A DNA stretch of 64,000 nt from Nectonema munidae (Eukaryota > Nematomorpha > Nectonematoida > Nectonematidae), in NCBI GenBank assembly GCA_030549495.1, contig JAUIRK010000165.1:1-64000 (forward strand), written 5' to 3'. Position numbers and translations under genes: made by a program. The notes beneath the pieces are model-generated. The model was not told the origin of the DNA, made no database searches, and saw nothing but the letters and a program-made list of their open reading frames with translations. Below are positions 1 to 9,775 of this stretch, in pieces; the first letter of the stretch is position 1; each line of letters starts with the position of its first letter.

Positions 1-530
1 TTAATTGGATATCAAATACTCGGAAACTATCCTGATATCGGACTAGAATTTTAGCAACCATTTTCCGGCAATCCGAAATCTTGCTTTACTTTACATTTTA
101 CCGGATATTCGGATAATCCGGTAGGATAAAAAATATTAAATTACTATTATTTTGAGCAATAACACAAAGATATCATTTTTATAAAACTACGCTTAACTTC
201 ATTACACTTAAAGGGAAATTAAAAATAAATTTATGAATTTAAATTCTAAAGAAAAGAGGATAGAGCATTTATGAATAAAAGATAACTTGAAAATTTTTTT
301 CTTTCTATTTTTATAAAAATTATTTGATATAAAAATTATTAAGCTTTCATGGAAATATTCTTTCTTATCTAGTACCTACCAATTCAAAATAAATAATCTT
401 GAAATATTAAAATTAACTTGAAAATAAAAAAATGTGTTACATTTTTTATCTAAATTAATATATTTTAATTTGTCAGATTAAAACTTTTTACATTTTTACA
501 AGTAACAAAATATGTCAGGGGTTCGATACC
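1..530. other. AT-rich, no gene; relic repeat
   Basis: I see no credible coding frame here. Positions 40-125 contain several inverted CGGATA/CCGGTA motifs (for example around 103-125), which look like the worn end of a hAT-type element. Around 516-527 the text matches a tRNA B-box (GGTTCGATACC) but has no partner A-box or cloverleaf, so it is at most a SINE tail. Confidence 0.4.
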
Positions 531-539
531 CAAGGCTCT

Positions 540-620
540 CAACCAGGGTTGGATTAAGATCTCATCGGGCCCTACGCCACACTAAAATTCTAGTCCCCTT
601 TGCGTACATAACAAGTTACG
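540..620. mobile_element. Relic transposon end (GGATTAAG...GGGCCC type)
   Basis: Starting near 543 the sequence reads CAGGGTTGGATTAAG and then a GGGCCC-containing stretch. This resembles the common CAGGGCCGGATTAAG end of non-autonomous DNA transposons in many animals (recall, not searched). I do not see the opposite end within the next few hundred bases, so only one terminus is proposed. Confidence 0.3.
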
Positions 621-789
621 AGGAATTACTACTTGAATGATACAAAATATAGGTAAAAAAATTTAATGATTGTAACATATTTATTGATACGAAAAAATAC
701 AAAAAATCCTTATCTTATTTGACTATAAAATTAATTTGGTCATCGCTCAAACGGGCAATTTGAGTGCCGACCTACACACAGACTAATTA

Positions 790-2000
790 TAAGACTTTTA
801 CAATGCAATTTTTCATCATTTTTACAACATAAATATTTTTCGAGAAATTTTAATTTAGTTGAAGCCAAGAAGGTCGTCATAGGAACAAAAGAAGTTTATA
901 ATTTCAAGAAGCATAAAGTTTCTAAAGAAGTTTGTGCGTATTACGTGCCTTTTTTACAACAACTTCAAGTTTTACTTTTTCATAACAAAGTAAACTTTTT
1001 TGGAGCGGATGGATTTTTTAAAAGTCATATGAGTGATTTTTCCGATGGACACTACTTTAAAAATCTGGACTTTGATGAAAAAGACACTTCTTTATATGTT
1101 GGTCTATATTATGATGACTTTGAGATCACTAATCCTCTAGGATCTCATAGAAAAAAACACAAAGTTTCTGTCTTTTATTGGACATTGCTTAATCTTCAGC
1201 CATGTTTACGTTTTACTTTACCATTCTCACAACTGTTAGCAGTAATCAAAACACAAAATTTGAAAAAGTTTGGTATTAGAAAAGTTTTGGAAAATTTCAA
1301 CGACGATATGAAAAAATTATCTGAAGGTGTAAACTTGAAAGTTAATGGAAGTATTCAAAGCGTTTATGGTATTCTTTATTGTGTTTTTGGGGACACACCC
1401 GCTGCGCAATATATTGGAGGTTTCAAAGAAGGCGTAAACTTTGCTAAGAAACCATGTAGAAATTGTGAAGTTGATACTTCTCAACTCATTAATAGTCTTT
1501 ACGGGTCTCAATTCAGTTTGAGAAACGAAAGACAACATTGTATCAGATGTGAAGAAATGAAGAAGAAACCATTACATGAAAAGAAGTACTTCTCAAAAAT
1601 GTATGGTATCACCAATGAATCTGTCTTGGCACGTTTTCCTTATTTTAAAATTACAGAATGCATTTTACACGATCCAATGCATGTTCTTTTTGAAGGTGTT
1701 GTGAAGTTATCATTGCAGTTGATTCTAGAATTTTTTATTTATGTAAAAAGGTACTTTACACTAGAAACACTTAATTCTCTCATTTTAAGCTTTGATTATC
1801 CTCAAGAAATGTTGAATGATAAGCCACAAACTCTAGAAAAAATTTATTTGAAGTACACAAATGCCCTTCCTTTAACTTCAGTAGAAACAAAGAATTTCAT
1901 GCTTGTTTTACCTTTTTTAATATCCGGGTTTATTCCTAAAGAAGACAGAGTTTGGCAAAATTTTATAAAACTCATCAAGATATTTATTTATTTGTGTTAG
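790..2000 (+). CDS. EnSpm/CACTA-like transposase core (5' exon)
   Basis: An open frame runs from at least 790 through the GTG at 945 to a stop at 2000; the true start is not settled. Landmarks in order, numbered from 945: DDFEITNPLGSHRKKHK (about residues 57-73), a GDTPAAQYIGGFKEGVNFA block (about 149-167), a CRNCEVD cysteine pair (about 172-178), CIRCEEM (about 200-206) and ILHDPMHVLFEGVVK (about 240-254). The DPMH-x-LFxG motif and the preceding GDTPA block are the signature of the tnp2-like transposase of CACTA elements and of a large uncharacterised animal family. A transposase would bind the element's ends and cut them in the nucleus. The frame ends LIKIFIYLC at a stop in AT-rich DNA; a downstream exon probably continues it, since a pyrimidine-rich acceptor lies near 2152. 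There are no internal stops over about 400 codons, so this part is well preserved. Confidence 0.6.
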
Positions 2001-2264
2001 TTTGCGAAATATTTTTTATAAATGGCCACAAAGTTCCTATTTTCATGGGAATTTTTTTTATGTTGTTTTAATAAATGTTGACTTCTGTTGGTCATACATT
2101 TAAACTTTTTCACATCACATTAAATTTTTTAATTTTATAATATACTTTTTAGCGATTTTAAAAGGTTTAGATCAATGAGTAAGGAAAATTTAAGCAATAT
2201 TGCTGAAGAAATAAACGAACGTTTATCAGTTTCAGAAATTCAAGAAAAATTAAAGGCTTTGCAG

Positions 2265-3848
2265 TTTCCACCATATGTTATGCTGGCTTTCGAAGGTTGA
2301 TTCTTTTTACTTACCTTTTGTTATTAAGAATATTTTTTTAGAAAATGAAATTGATGGTATGGTATTTTTAAATTTACAAGAGAAAGACATATTATCAATG
2401 ATCGGAAACAAGGTTGGACCAACAAAAAAATTGATGATGATAATAAATCATTCGGCTAGAAACAAAGACATGATTCTTACTGATTCTGATGAACTAACAT
2501 CACCTAAAATTATGTCAACTTGTTGAAACGTAAGTTCACGATATAGATTTGCAATTTATTTATACATACGTATTGCAGCCAGAAAATGGAAGAAATGGTA
2601 AATCCATGTATATACCAAAGTTTTCAACAAAAATGACCTCTCTTTTGGAAAGCGGAAATGTCATAAATGAATTTGACAAGTTGGTGGAAGAAGTTGAATA
2701 CCACGTCATATCTATAGGCGATTTCGACAGTAAAGAGAATTACGATTCCTTGGGTAGATCACTTTATTCAATTTTTTCGTGTATTGGATTCCCATATGGG
2801 AGAGTTCCATGGGTAATTAAGATTATTTTTAGTGTGATTTTTTTTAATGATCATCAGGTTTTTTAGGCTTTTTTCAACAAAAAACTTTCCCAAAAAGTTT
2901 GCAACATAAGATGGAAATGGAATAAACGTAGAAACTCCAACTCAGTAAAGAAAAAAAAGCTTGAATTTCGTTCTTAGCAAAAACTATCGTAAAATATTTG
3001 TCTTATACATTTTTTATATTTGTTTTCTTTTTAAAAATTCTTTGTAGAAGAGAGTGAAACTGGAATGTCCTCCTCAGAAGCTCACCAATTTTTATGTGAA
3101 GAAATCAAAAAAAGTGATCAAGATAGAGAATTTTCAGCAATATATTTAGCACAAGAAGTTAGTTTATCTGAAAGAAGAATAAAAATGAGAAATCTACCTG
3201 TTGGATTACGAGCAGTTATAGAAGTTTTCCCTTTTCTCGAAAATAATGAAATGGTCTTATATACATAATATCACATTTTTTTCTTAAATTTTATTTTACA
3301 GGTTAAAAAAGAGTTAACGGATGAAAAAATCAACCGAAATTGGGAAACAACGATGGAAAAGCTTCGGTATATTTTGAATATACCGAAATCTCCAAACGAA
3401 AATGAAAGAAATTTACAAATAATAATCTCTTTTGACGAAATAACTTCCATTTCATCAAAATATAAAGTCAATGAAAAACTTCTGAACATTCTAGACGTAA
3501 TCATACTGTATTTATAAAATCGTTCACAATTTTCCCATTCAATTTTTCTAGGAAAGTTCTCTCAATATTTCTTCAGAAGTTGGAAGCTCTCCAAAGATGA
3601 TTGTGTGCAAAAATGAAATAACAAAATCGATATATGTAGTTGGAGATGGAGTTTCTTTTTATTTAGGACATCTGATAAAAGAATCCTTGCGATTTTTGCT
3701 GAAAATATATTATGTATTTGATCTTAAGTATCCAAAAAATTTTCAAATACTTGGTTTCTTTCAAAACATGATTTTCAACGACAATTATCCATTTTTTAAA
3801 ATAACAAAGTTAGTCAAGTTTGAAAAGAAGTTTTTGGAAAGCATGTAA
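2265..3848 (+). CDS. SAM-domain 3' portion of the CACTA-like gene
   Basis: A SAM domain is encoded at 2275-2450: WLSK, then FLENEIDGMVFLNL and the helix-5-like GPTKKLMMIINH. Downstream exons are joined by short GT-AG introns that keep frame: 2530-2578 (49 bp), 2813-2866 (54 bp), 3254-3301 (48 bp) and 3497-3551 (55 bp). The exons include GDFDSKENYDSLGRSLYSIF (2687-2746), a KELTDEKINRNWE stretch (3308-3346) and IYYVFDLKYPKNFQILGFFQ (about 3705-3764), ending at a TAA at 3846-3848 with AATAAA 45 bp later. The order SAM, then this C-terminal block, recalls the SAMD3-like proteins expanded in fish and invertebrates. One TGA at 2524-2526, just before the 2530 donor, breaks the frame, and the 2945-3047 junction is unresolved in phase. 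The protein may act in end binding or multimerisation; that is inference. Confidence 0.5.
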
Positions 3849-4059
3849 AATGTTGGAGAATATTTTACATGTGTTTTTTTTAATCAATTTTCAATAAATT
3901 ACCTTGAATTTTAAAATTTTTATTTATTTTTTCAAATTGTTTTTTTTATTTTTGGAGCGGTTATTCATCAATTACACATATGAATATTTTAGAAGTTCAA
4001 ACGGGGTATGTTTTTGAAAGCATGTCCAAACATACCTTTCATCATTTGGACTAAATTTC

Positions 4060-4232
4060 CACCACCTAAGCGCCTCATAGTTAAAGTGTTTAGAATCTTG
4101 GCGTTTAGAAATAAACTTATAAGTGTTCTGACGCTTAGAGTTTAAACATGTTTACAATTTTAGGTGTTCAAAATCGGTGACCAATTTGGTGTTTAGTTTT
4201 GTGTTTAGTCTCTAAACACATTTTTTACAGTG
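4060..4232 (+). repeat. Subterminal repeat region and right terminus of CACTA-like element
   Basis: About eight variants of G(T/C)GTTTAGA or its complement crowd into 170 bases, including a small palindrome at 4200-4218 (GTGTTTAG...CTAAACAC), and end in TTTTTTACAGTG. Dense short subterminal repeats are where CACTA transposases bind in the well-studied plant elements. I infer the same role here. Confidence 0.5.
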
Positions 4233-4417
4233 AAGTGTCCACTAAAGTGTAAATAATATAGGAAATTTATGTTACTTTTCAAGCAAAAATTTTAAGTGTA
4301 AATAAAATATTTCTTGGAAAAAGCTGACTAATAAGTAGTTTAATGAGATTATGCAAATAGTAAACAATAAACATATTAGCAATAATATCTATATTATAAT
4401 ACGGAAATATCGCTACT

Positions 4418-4551
4418 TTAACCCTTTGAGGCTTAGTGTGACTGTGACACCGGTGTACCAAGAAATAATAATTGTCTGCTTACAACATACAAAATTTCAT
4501 TCAAAAAAAGCAGACGATTATTCTTCAAAATTCTGGTCCTCAAAGTGTTAA
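4418..4551. mobile_element. piggyBac-type MITE with TTAA duplications
   Basis: A 134-bp unit (including both TTAAs) begins TTAACCCTTTGAGGCTTAG and ends CTGGTCCTCAAAGTGTTAA. The termini are inverted copies sharing (C)CCTTTGAGG / CACTTTGAGG, and both are flanked by TTAA, the target duplication of piggyBac elements. It has no coding capacity and sits directly against the 3' end of a hAT transposase. A second copy of the same terminus, reading outward, ends in TTAA at 33044-33047. Confidence 0.65.
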
Positions 4552-6860
4552 AGGGCGCTTTCTGGTTTTTTCTTGCGAAAATCGTTCAATTATATTTTCA
4601 AACGTCATTGAAGGAGTAACATCATTTTCGATCGACATCACAGAAAATGCATTTAGTCGTTTTTGTGTCATTGTTACACGAAATCTGTTTTTTATTAAAG
4701 CGAGTTTAGAAAATGAACGCTCACTTTCACAGACGGTGACTGGCAATATTAAGAACAATCGTAGAGCGATTGAAACATTGGCAAAAGTTGATTCTAAAGT
4801 TGGATTTTTTCTTAAGTATTTTAAAAGAGTACTAGGATCGCGATCCAACTTTAAGTGGGTGACAAAATATGAGAAACTTACGAATTTGTCCTCGCAGTCG
4901 CGTTCCAAATCGTTGATGTATTTCTTTACCAAGTTGGATACATCCACTCTAAGCTGTGCGTCATTATTCTCTCTTAATGATTTGATAAAGAAAAATCATC
5001 AAAAATCTGAAGATAAGCTTGTTGACGGTGGGATAAAGTTGCAAGTAATTTGTCAATAATGAACACCAAACTTATATTTTTGTGCACATTAAAGATTAGC
5101 TTCAGATTCCGCGCTATCATAAGCTTAGCACCATCGTTTTCTTTTTCGCATTTTTTCCGAAGCATATACTTGCTGAATATTTTCCATTGGATTTTTTGCT
5201 TCATTCTCAAGTTCATCAAATTGATTACGAAGCTCAGCAACAAAACTTTCAATTCATAAAAACAATGACACTGCCATGTTAATATCCATATTTGAGCTTT
5301 GAAGAAGAGCACTAACTCGGTCAAACCGTGTTAGGATCTTGTTCCAAAGGACACACATAAATCCATTTTTCAAAATGCACATTTTCTTAGCAAAAGTTCA
5401 TGCCTTCTTCGTTGTCTGCATTTTCATTCAATACGCCATAAGTGTTCAAGTAATTTATAAGGAGCGCTTTTACTGCTTCAGAAGGGCAATGCCAACGTGT
5501 AGATGGTAATGATTTAACCGTAAGAATTCTGCACTTTCCATTAGGAGATAAGCCTTTTGTTAGTAAATTCCAGCATTTTGTTCAACCAACCGAATATGCA
5601 TATAATTCTTGCAAAAGTCCAAAGAAATTGCAAGCATCCAAACAACAGTTAACACTAGCAATTTCAACTACATTAAAGAATGTGCTGCACATGGAATGTA
5701 ATCTGTTGGTGGTTTTATTTCCTTAATTCTTGCTTGTAAACCAGAATATTTGCCTGATATATTTGCAGCGTTATCATAACTTTGACCTCTGCAATCATTA
5801 ATGGAAGAGTCATTTCATCGAGAGCTTTAATTACATTTTCATTAAGACTTTCACCAGAATGACTTTACATGGGAAGAAACTTTAAGAATCTCTTTACAGT
5901 ACATCCATTTCGATTAATGTATCGTGCAATGATAGTAAGCTGATCAATATGACTGACATCAGGTGTTTTATCGACCGACACATATGGAAAAGTATTTAGC
6001 ATCTTGTACTTCATTACATATAGTTTACAAAACATCTTCACCCATTTGTTCAATAAGTTTATTGCATATTGTCGAAGAAAGATAACTTACCGTCCTTTTT
6101 CTTTGCTTCTATAAGGAGAAAAATGTTCTGCAATCAAATGTTAAGATTAATTTCAAAATCCTCATATAATTTTCATTTCTAGAGGATCCAAACACTTCTT
6201 CATCACCACGGAATGTCATTTCACGTTTGGCCAAAAACTTTATGAATTCGATTACTCTTCGCAGTACTGCTTGGGAATAGTTCCGTTCTTCTTTCAGACG
6301 ATCTAGAAGTTTTGCATTGACCCATTCATCAAAAATCTTATCTTTAGATCTTAATAACCAAGACTTTATAGAGATTCTATGACCGGACTGTTTTCATAAA
6401 ATTTAATTATTTTTTCACAGTTACTTCAAACATTAAAGCCACTTACGACAAAATTTGAGGAAGATTTGGAAAATAAATTACAGAAAAAACAGTATAGTTT
6501 ACCATTTGTCCGAGAATACAATATATAATCTCTATAAAACTTTTCATTGTTTGCTTAGCTACCATACAAAAATTCTTTGTTAAAGCGACGAACACGATTT
6601 CCTATTTTTCTTTCTGAAGCTGTGAAATTGATACTATGATTTTGACAACTGTTTGCCCTTTTCTTAACCAATAATCAATGTCAGAATAGCTTAGAAATTT
6701 TTCCTAAAGTCCAGGGTGATGAGATTTTGAGTCACCCTAGCGTTGTGGAGCAGAAACAGCTTTTGGTTGTGAATGCTTTTGAGAGACAGACGATCTAGAG
6801 GTTGATTTTGATGGAAGATTGAGAAATTGAAATATAACTACTTATCTTAGGAAGTTTTAC
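4540..6860 (-). pseudogene. hAT transposase, ZMYM1/TTF-type
   Basis: Read on the minus strand from about 6860 to 4540. The best-preserved part is the C-terminal hAT dimerisation domain at 4540-4947, with FLILPVTVCESERSFSKLAL followed by KNRFRVTMTQKRLNAF, the standard hATC signature. Upstream, 5865-6053 encodes FPYVSVDKTPDVSHIDQLTI, the first catalytic-Asp region of ZMYM1-like hAT proteins. Near 6170-6240 is TFRGDEEVFGSSRNENY, the strongly conserved FRGDEE...GN.NY block. These three landmarks occur in the expected order. Several frame changes and stops separate them, so the gene is dead. Its 3' end is abutted by the piggyBac MITE at 4418-4551. The product would have been a nuclear DNA-cutting transposase. 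The 5' (right) terminus is not resolved. Confidence 0.75.
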
Positions 6861-7009
6861 AATAATTTCCTTATTTTTCTGCTTTTTTTTCGTTTTTGAG
6901 CTCTGCTTTCGTGCTTATATTGATACATAATAACTTACTGGATATATTTTATTCAACCTGCAAAAAAAATAAAATGTATACAAAAAGTAATAAATATATC
7001 GACATGTTA

Positions 7010-7675
7010 TTGTTGTGCTGCACGACTAAGAGGACGACTGAGATTTTTCTCATCCTAAAAGAACCAGATCGTTTGTGCTTTAGCAGGATGTTTCACTTTG
7101 CTCAAAAGTTTTTTGGCCTTTATCAGACGATTTTGGCGGGCTTTTTCTGTAAGAAGTTGACCTCTGCGAGGCTGGTATGAGTAGTATCCAAGATCTTGAT
7201 CTAGAGCAAGCTTCATGGTAGAGGCTGAAAAATTCAATTCACGAGACAAAGCCCGAATTCAAATGCCAGAATCCTTCAACACGTTTTTCTGGAGATTTTC
7301 AAGAAATTATGCGGTGCGAGCGCAATCCGATCACCTAGTATGTTTCTTTCTTTTAACGACAGCTTCATAGTCTCCATTGCAATTTTCTAACTCATTTCGT
7401 ATTGTTTTCACAGAGTTTAGGGAGCATTGAGCAGCGTTCATAATCTCTTCATTTTGATGTCCGGCGCGAATCATCATGATACAAGTTATTCTCTTCCAAG
7501 ATTCAGGTGGGTTTCAGTCCTTCATTCTCGTTGTATTTTCGTGTATGAATAAAAAAAGGTTCAAACTTTCAAAATAAAGCGTAATATGCACGTGAAAAAA
7601 ATTTGTAACATCTGAAAAAAAATCAAAACATTATTCTGTAAAATTTATCTTGAACACCCTGCATATATCGTAAGC
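7010..7675 (-). pseudogene. mariner/Tc1-like transposase, N-terminal fragment with one terminus
   Basis: The minus-strand frame 7055-7249 encodes SRELNFSASTMKLALDQDLG, then LLTEKARQNRL and KKLLSKVKHPA, ending TIWFF just before a DEKN motif in the same frame past a stop. This is the paired helix-turn-helix region and the lead-in to the first catalytic Asp of mariner-type transposases. The helix-turn-helix continues upstream to about 7530 in other frames. The copy stops at DEKN (about 7020), so most of the catalytic domain is missing. At 7644-7662 the sequence reads, in reverse, GCAGGGTGTTCAAGATAAA, a typical mariner terminus, followed by TA. The closest relatives I recall are the very abundant copies in sea-louse genomes, from memory only. 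Confidence 0.7.
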
Positions 7676-7698
7676 AATATATATATTGTAAGAATATA

Positions 7699-9345
7699 CA
7701 GTCAAACCTATTTAAGACAGTCACCCTTAGGACCAGTCAAAAGCGGCTGTTTTACGCAGTGGCGGTTTTATCAAGATTCACCTTCAGTATCTGAAAAATT
7801 TCTCATAGAAAATTGAATTAACACAATTTCGAAAAAATTTATTTATCAATAAAAACATTTATTAGAATATAACAGGAAAAACGCATAAAAACATTTAATT
7901 CATTATGTATAAAAAAAATCACTTTGTTTTAAAAAAGTTCGTGATGGTTGTTTGCTTTGTATATTTTTTCATTCTTATGTTAATGGTAATATCTTGCATG
8001 TCGAAACAATATTTTGAATGTTTCCTGTTTGCAAAGCAAATTGCTTACATATTTCTATGCACTCTTGGACTTGAGTTAAAGAAGGTGGCTTGAACGATTC
8101 TTCAACTGGCTTTTTATCATCGTCATCATCAACATCATCATCACCATCTGAGTCCTTTTCGTTATCATGAAGAATATTTGAAGCGGAGCGATCCCAGTCA
8201 ATAGCATAATTTGAGGTAGGAAGGAGATAGGATTATCAATGTGGTGAAGATTGTTGAATTGCAATCCAAATAATTCTTTGAAAAGATATAAAACAGATGA
8301 AGAAACATCATTGGTTTCTTCGAAAACATCAACGTCAATCTCCGTGCTTTCCATATCGGATGACTGATGAGTTTACATTCGTGAAAACCTCTGTAGTAAA
8401 TCCAGCTCGAGCAAAACAAAGAGGTCACTTCATTCTAAGCTTTATGGACCCAGTTGATAGCATCCAAAAGAGAAATTTTTCGGAGAATTTTCGGCTTTCT
8501 ACTCATCTTTCGCAATGTTGTCACAAACAAACTGTAGCTGTATGATGAAACAGCCTGTATGATGCATTGATCCATGGGAATAACTGATGTTGTGTTTGGA
8601 GGCAGAAAAACTAATTTAACGCTAGTAAGTGTCACATGAAGGTGCGCAGGAGAATTGGCCAACTTCTCGCTTTTGATTTTCCATTTGACAATCAAACCTT
8701 TTTACCCAATTATCAAAGATTTCACCTGCCATCCACGACTTTTTGTTTGACTTATATTTAACAGGAAGTGAATGTTTATCAATGTTTTTAAAACAACGAG
8801 GATTTTCCGATCACAAGTAAAGGAAATTTCTCTCCAGTCATTGAGCACATAAAGTAACGGTAATGCGTACTTTGGACTGTTTACAGCCATGTATGTTATG
8901 CCCTTTAACATGAAATGATTTGTTTCGCTGATTGTTTCTGTAGAACAAGCCGGTTTCATCCATTTTAAAAATGTTTTTTGTCTCATACCCATCACAAATA
9001 GTAGAAAGTTTTTGTTTTCAATTACAAACAACACTTTTGTCTACATCACCACTTTCCCCAGGCACAGGTCCAAACACAATATTATGACGCTTTACAAACG
9101 CAGCCAACCAACCATTCGAAGCACTAAATGAGTGGATACTAAGTTCCAAAGCAAATTTTAAAGCCTGCTTTTGTAACAAGGGTCCACTGACTTGTACTCA
9201 TCTAGTTGTAGAGTCTTGAAACCACTTCCAACTTAGTTCAATAACTTTTTCATTTCCTGTTTTTCGCATTTTACGTTTACGATTGTACACATCGAAGATT
9301 ACCGTTCAGTGATTAAGAAGATAAAAGTTTTTAAAACCCCCAGAG
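7699..9345 (-). pseudogene. Tigger/pogo transposase with one terminal repeat
   Basis: On the minus strand the N-terminal CENP-B-like part begins near 9290 (MRKTGNEKVIELSWKWFQ). It is followed by a DNA-binding segment (ASNGWLAAFVKRHNIVFG), a DDE motif region (KNIFKMDETGLFYR, near 8945-8985) and the later NSPAHLHV / LVFLPPNTTSVIPMDQCII block (8560-8640). The C-terminal tail near 8105-8160 is Asp-rich. The pieces lie in three frames, so the gene is inactive. The left boundary at 7699 reads CAGTCAAACCTATTTAAGAC, matching the CAGT-starting terminal repeat of Tigger elements. The opposite terminus is not found. Order and spacing match a full transposase of about 500 residues. Confidence 0.75.
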
Positions 9346-9535
9346 AAGAAAATATATCAATGTGTGATAGATCGAAGTCAAATGAACGCGTGAATTATTA
9401 TTAACTATAGATAAAGCTGTGTCAATATGATGAAGGTTATGAGAATAGTGGATGCAAAAAAAATTTTTAGTTGAAAAAACTTAGCTTTTACGATGAAGTT
9501 ATTGGTTCAAATAGTGTAACGCAATTTTTTAGGCA

Positions 9536-9775
9536 CACTTCATTTACTTTCAAAAATTGATGGTTTTGGGGCTTCTGACTTGCAAAAATATATCAGGAGA
9601 GGAAAAAGTACAATTTCTTACATTTCTTCTCATACCTGCGATCAACTGATATCTATTATTATAGAAGAAAAGTCATTGGAAAACATTATTGAAGAATTTG
9701 TAATATTGAAAAACTGCTTCATTTTTAGATATGTTGTTGATGGTCAACCGGTTGAATGAGTTCATTTTTCTTCAC
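9536..9775 (+). pseudogene. Second ZMYM1-type hAT fragment
   Basis: An ATG-less frame of about 75 codons encodes LQKYIRRGKSTISYISSHTC, then DQLISIIIEEKSLENIIEE and RYVVDGQPVE before a stop. The pattern ISS-TCDQLI...NIIEE...RYVxDGQPVE matches the segment just before and after the first catalytic Asp of ZMYM1-like hAT proteins. However, the intervening SVDxTPDxSHxDQL motif is missing, so this is an internally deleted scrap. Orientation is opposite to the larger hAT copy at 4540-6860. Confidence 0.55.

Larger units (their letters stand above)
790..4232 (+). mobile_element. CACTA/EnSpm-like DNA transposon, left end not found
   Basis: This 3.4-kb unit contains an intron-bearing transposase-like gene (about 790-3848) followed by a terminal region rich in GTGTTTAG/GCGTTTAG subterminal repeats. 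It ends ACATTTTTTACAGTG at 4232, so the inverted terminus reads CACTGTAAAAAATGT from the outside in. CACTG/CACTA termini with clustered subterminal repeats are typical of EnSpm elements. No matching CACTG end is visible upstream in the first 790 bases, so the 5' end is either lost or lies outside the window. The assignment combines the visible terminus with the transposase signature; the family name is from recall. Confidence 0.55.
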
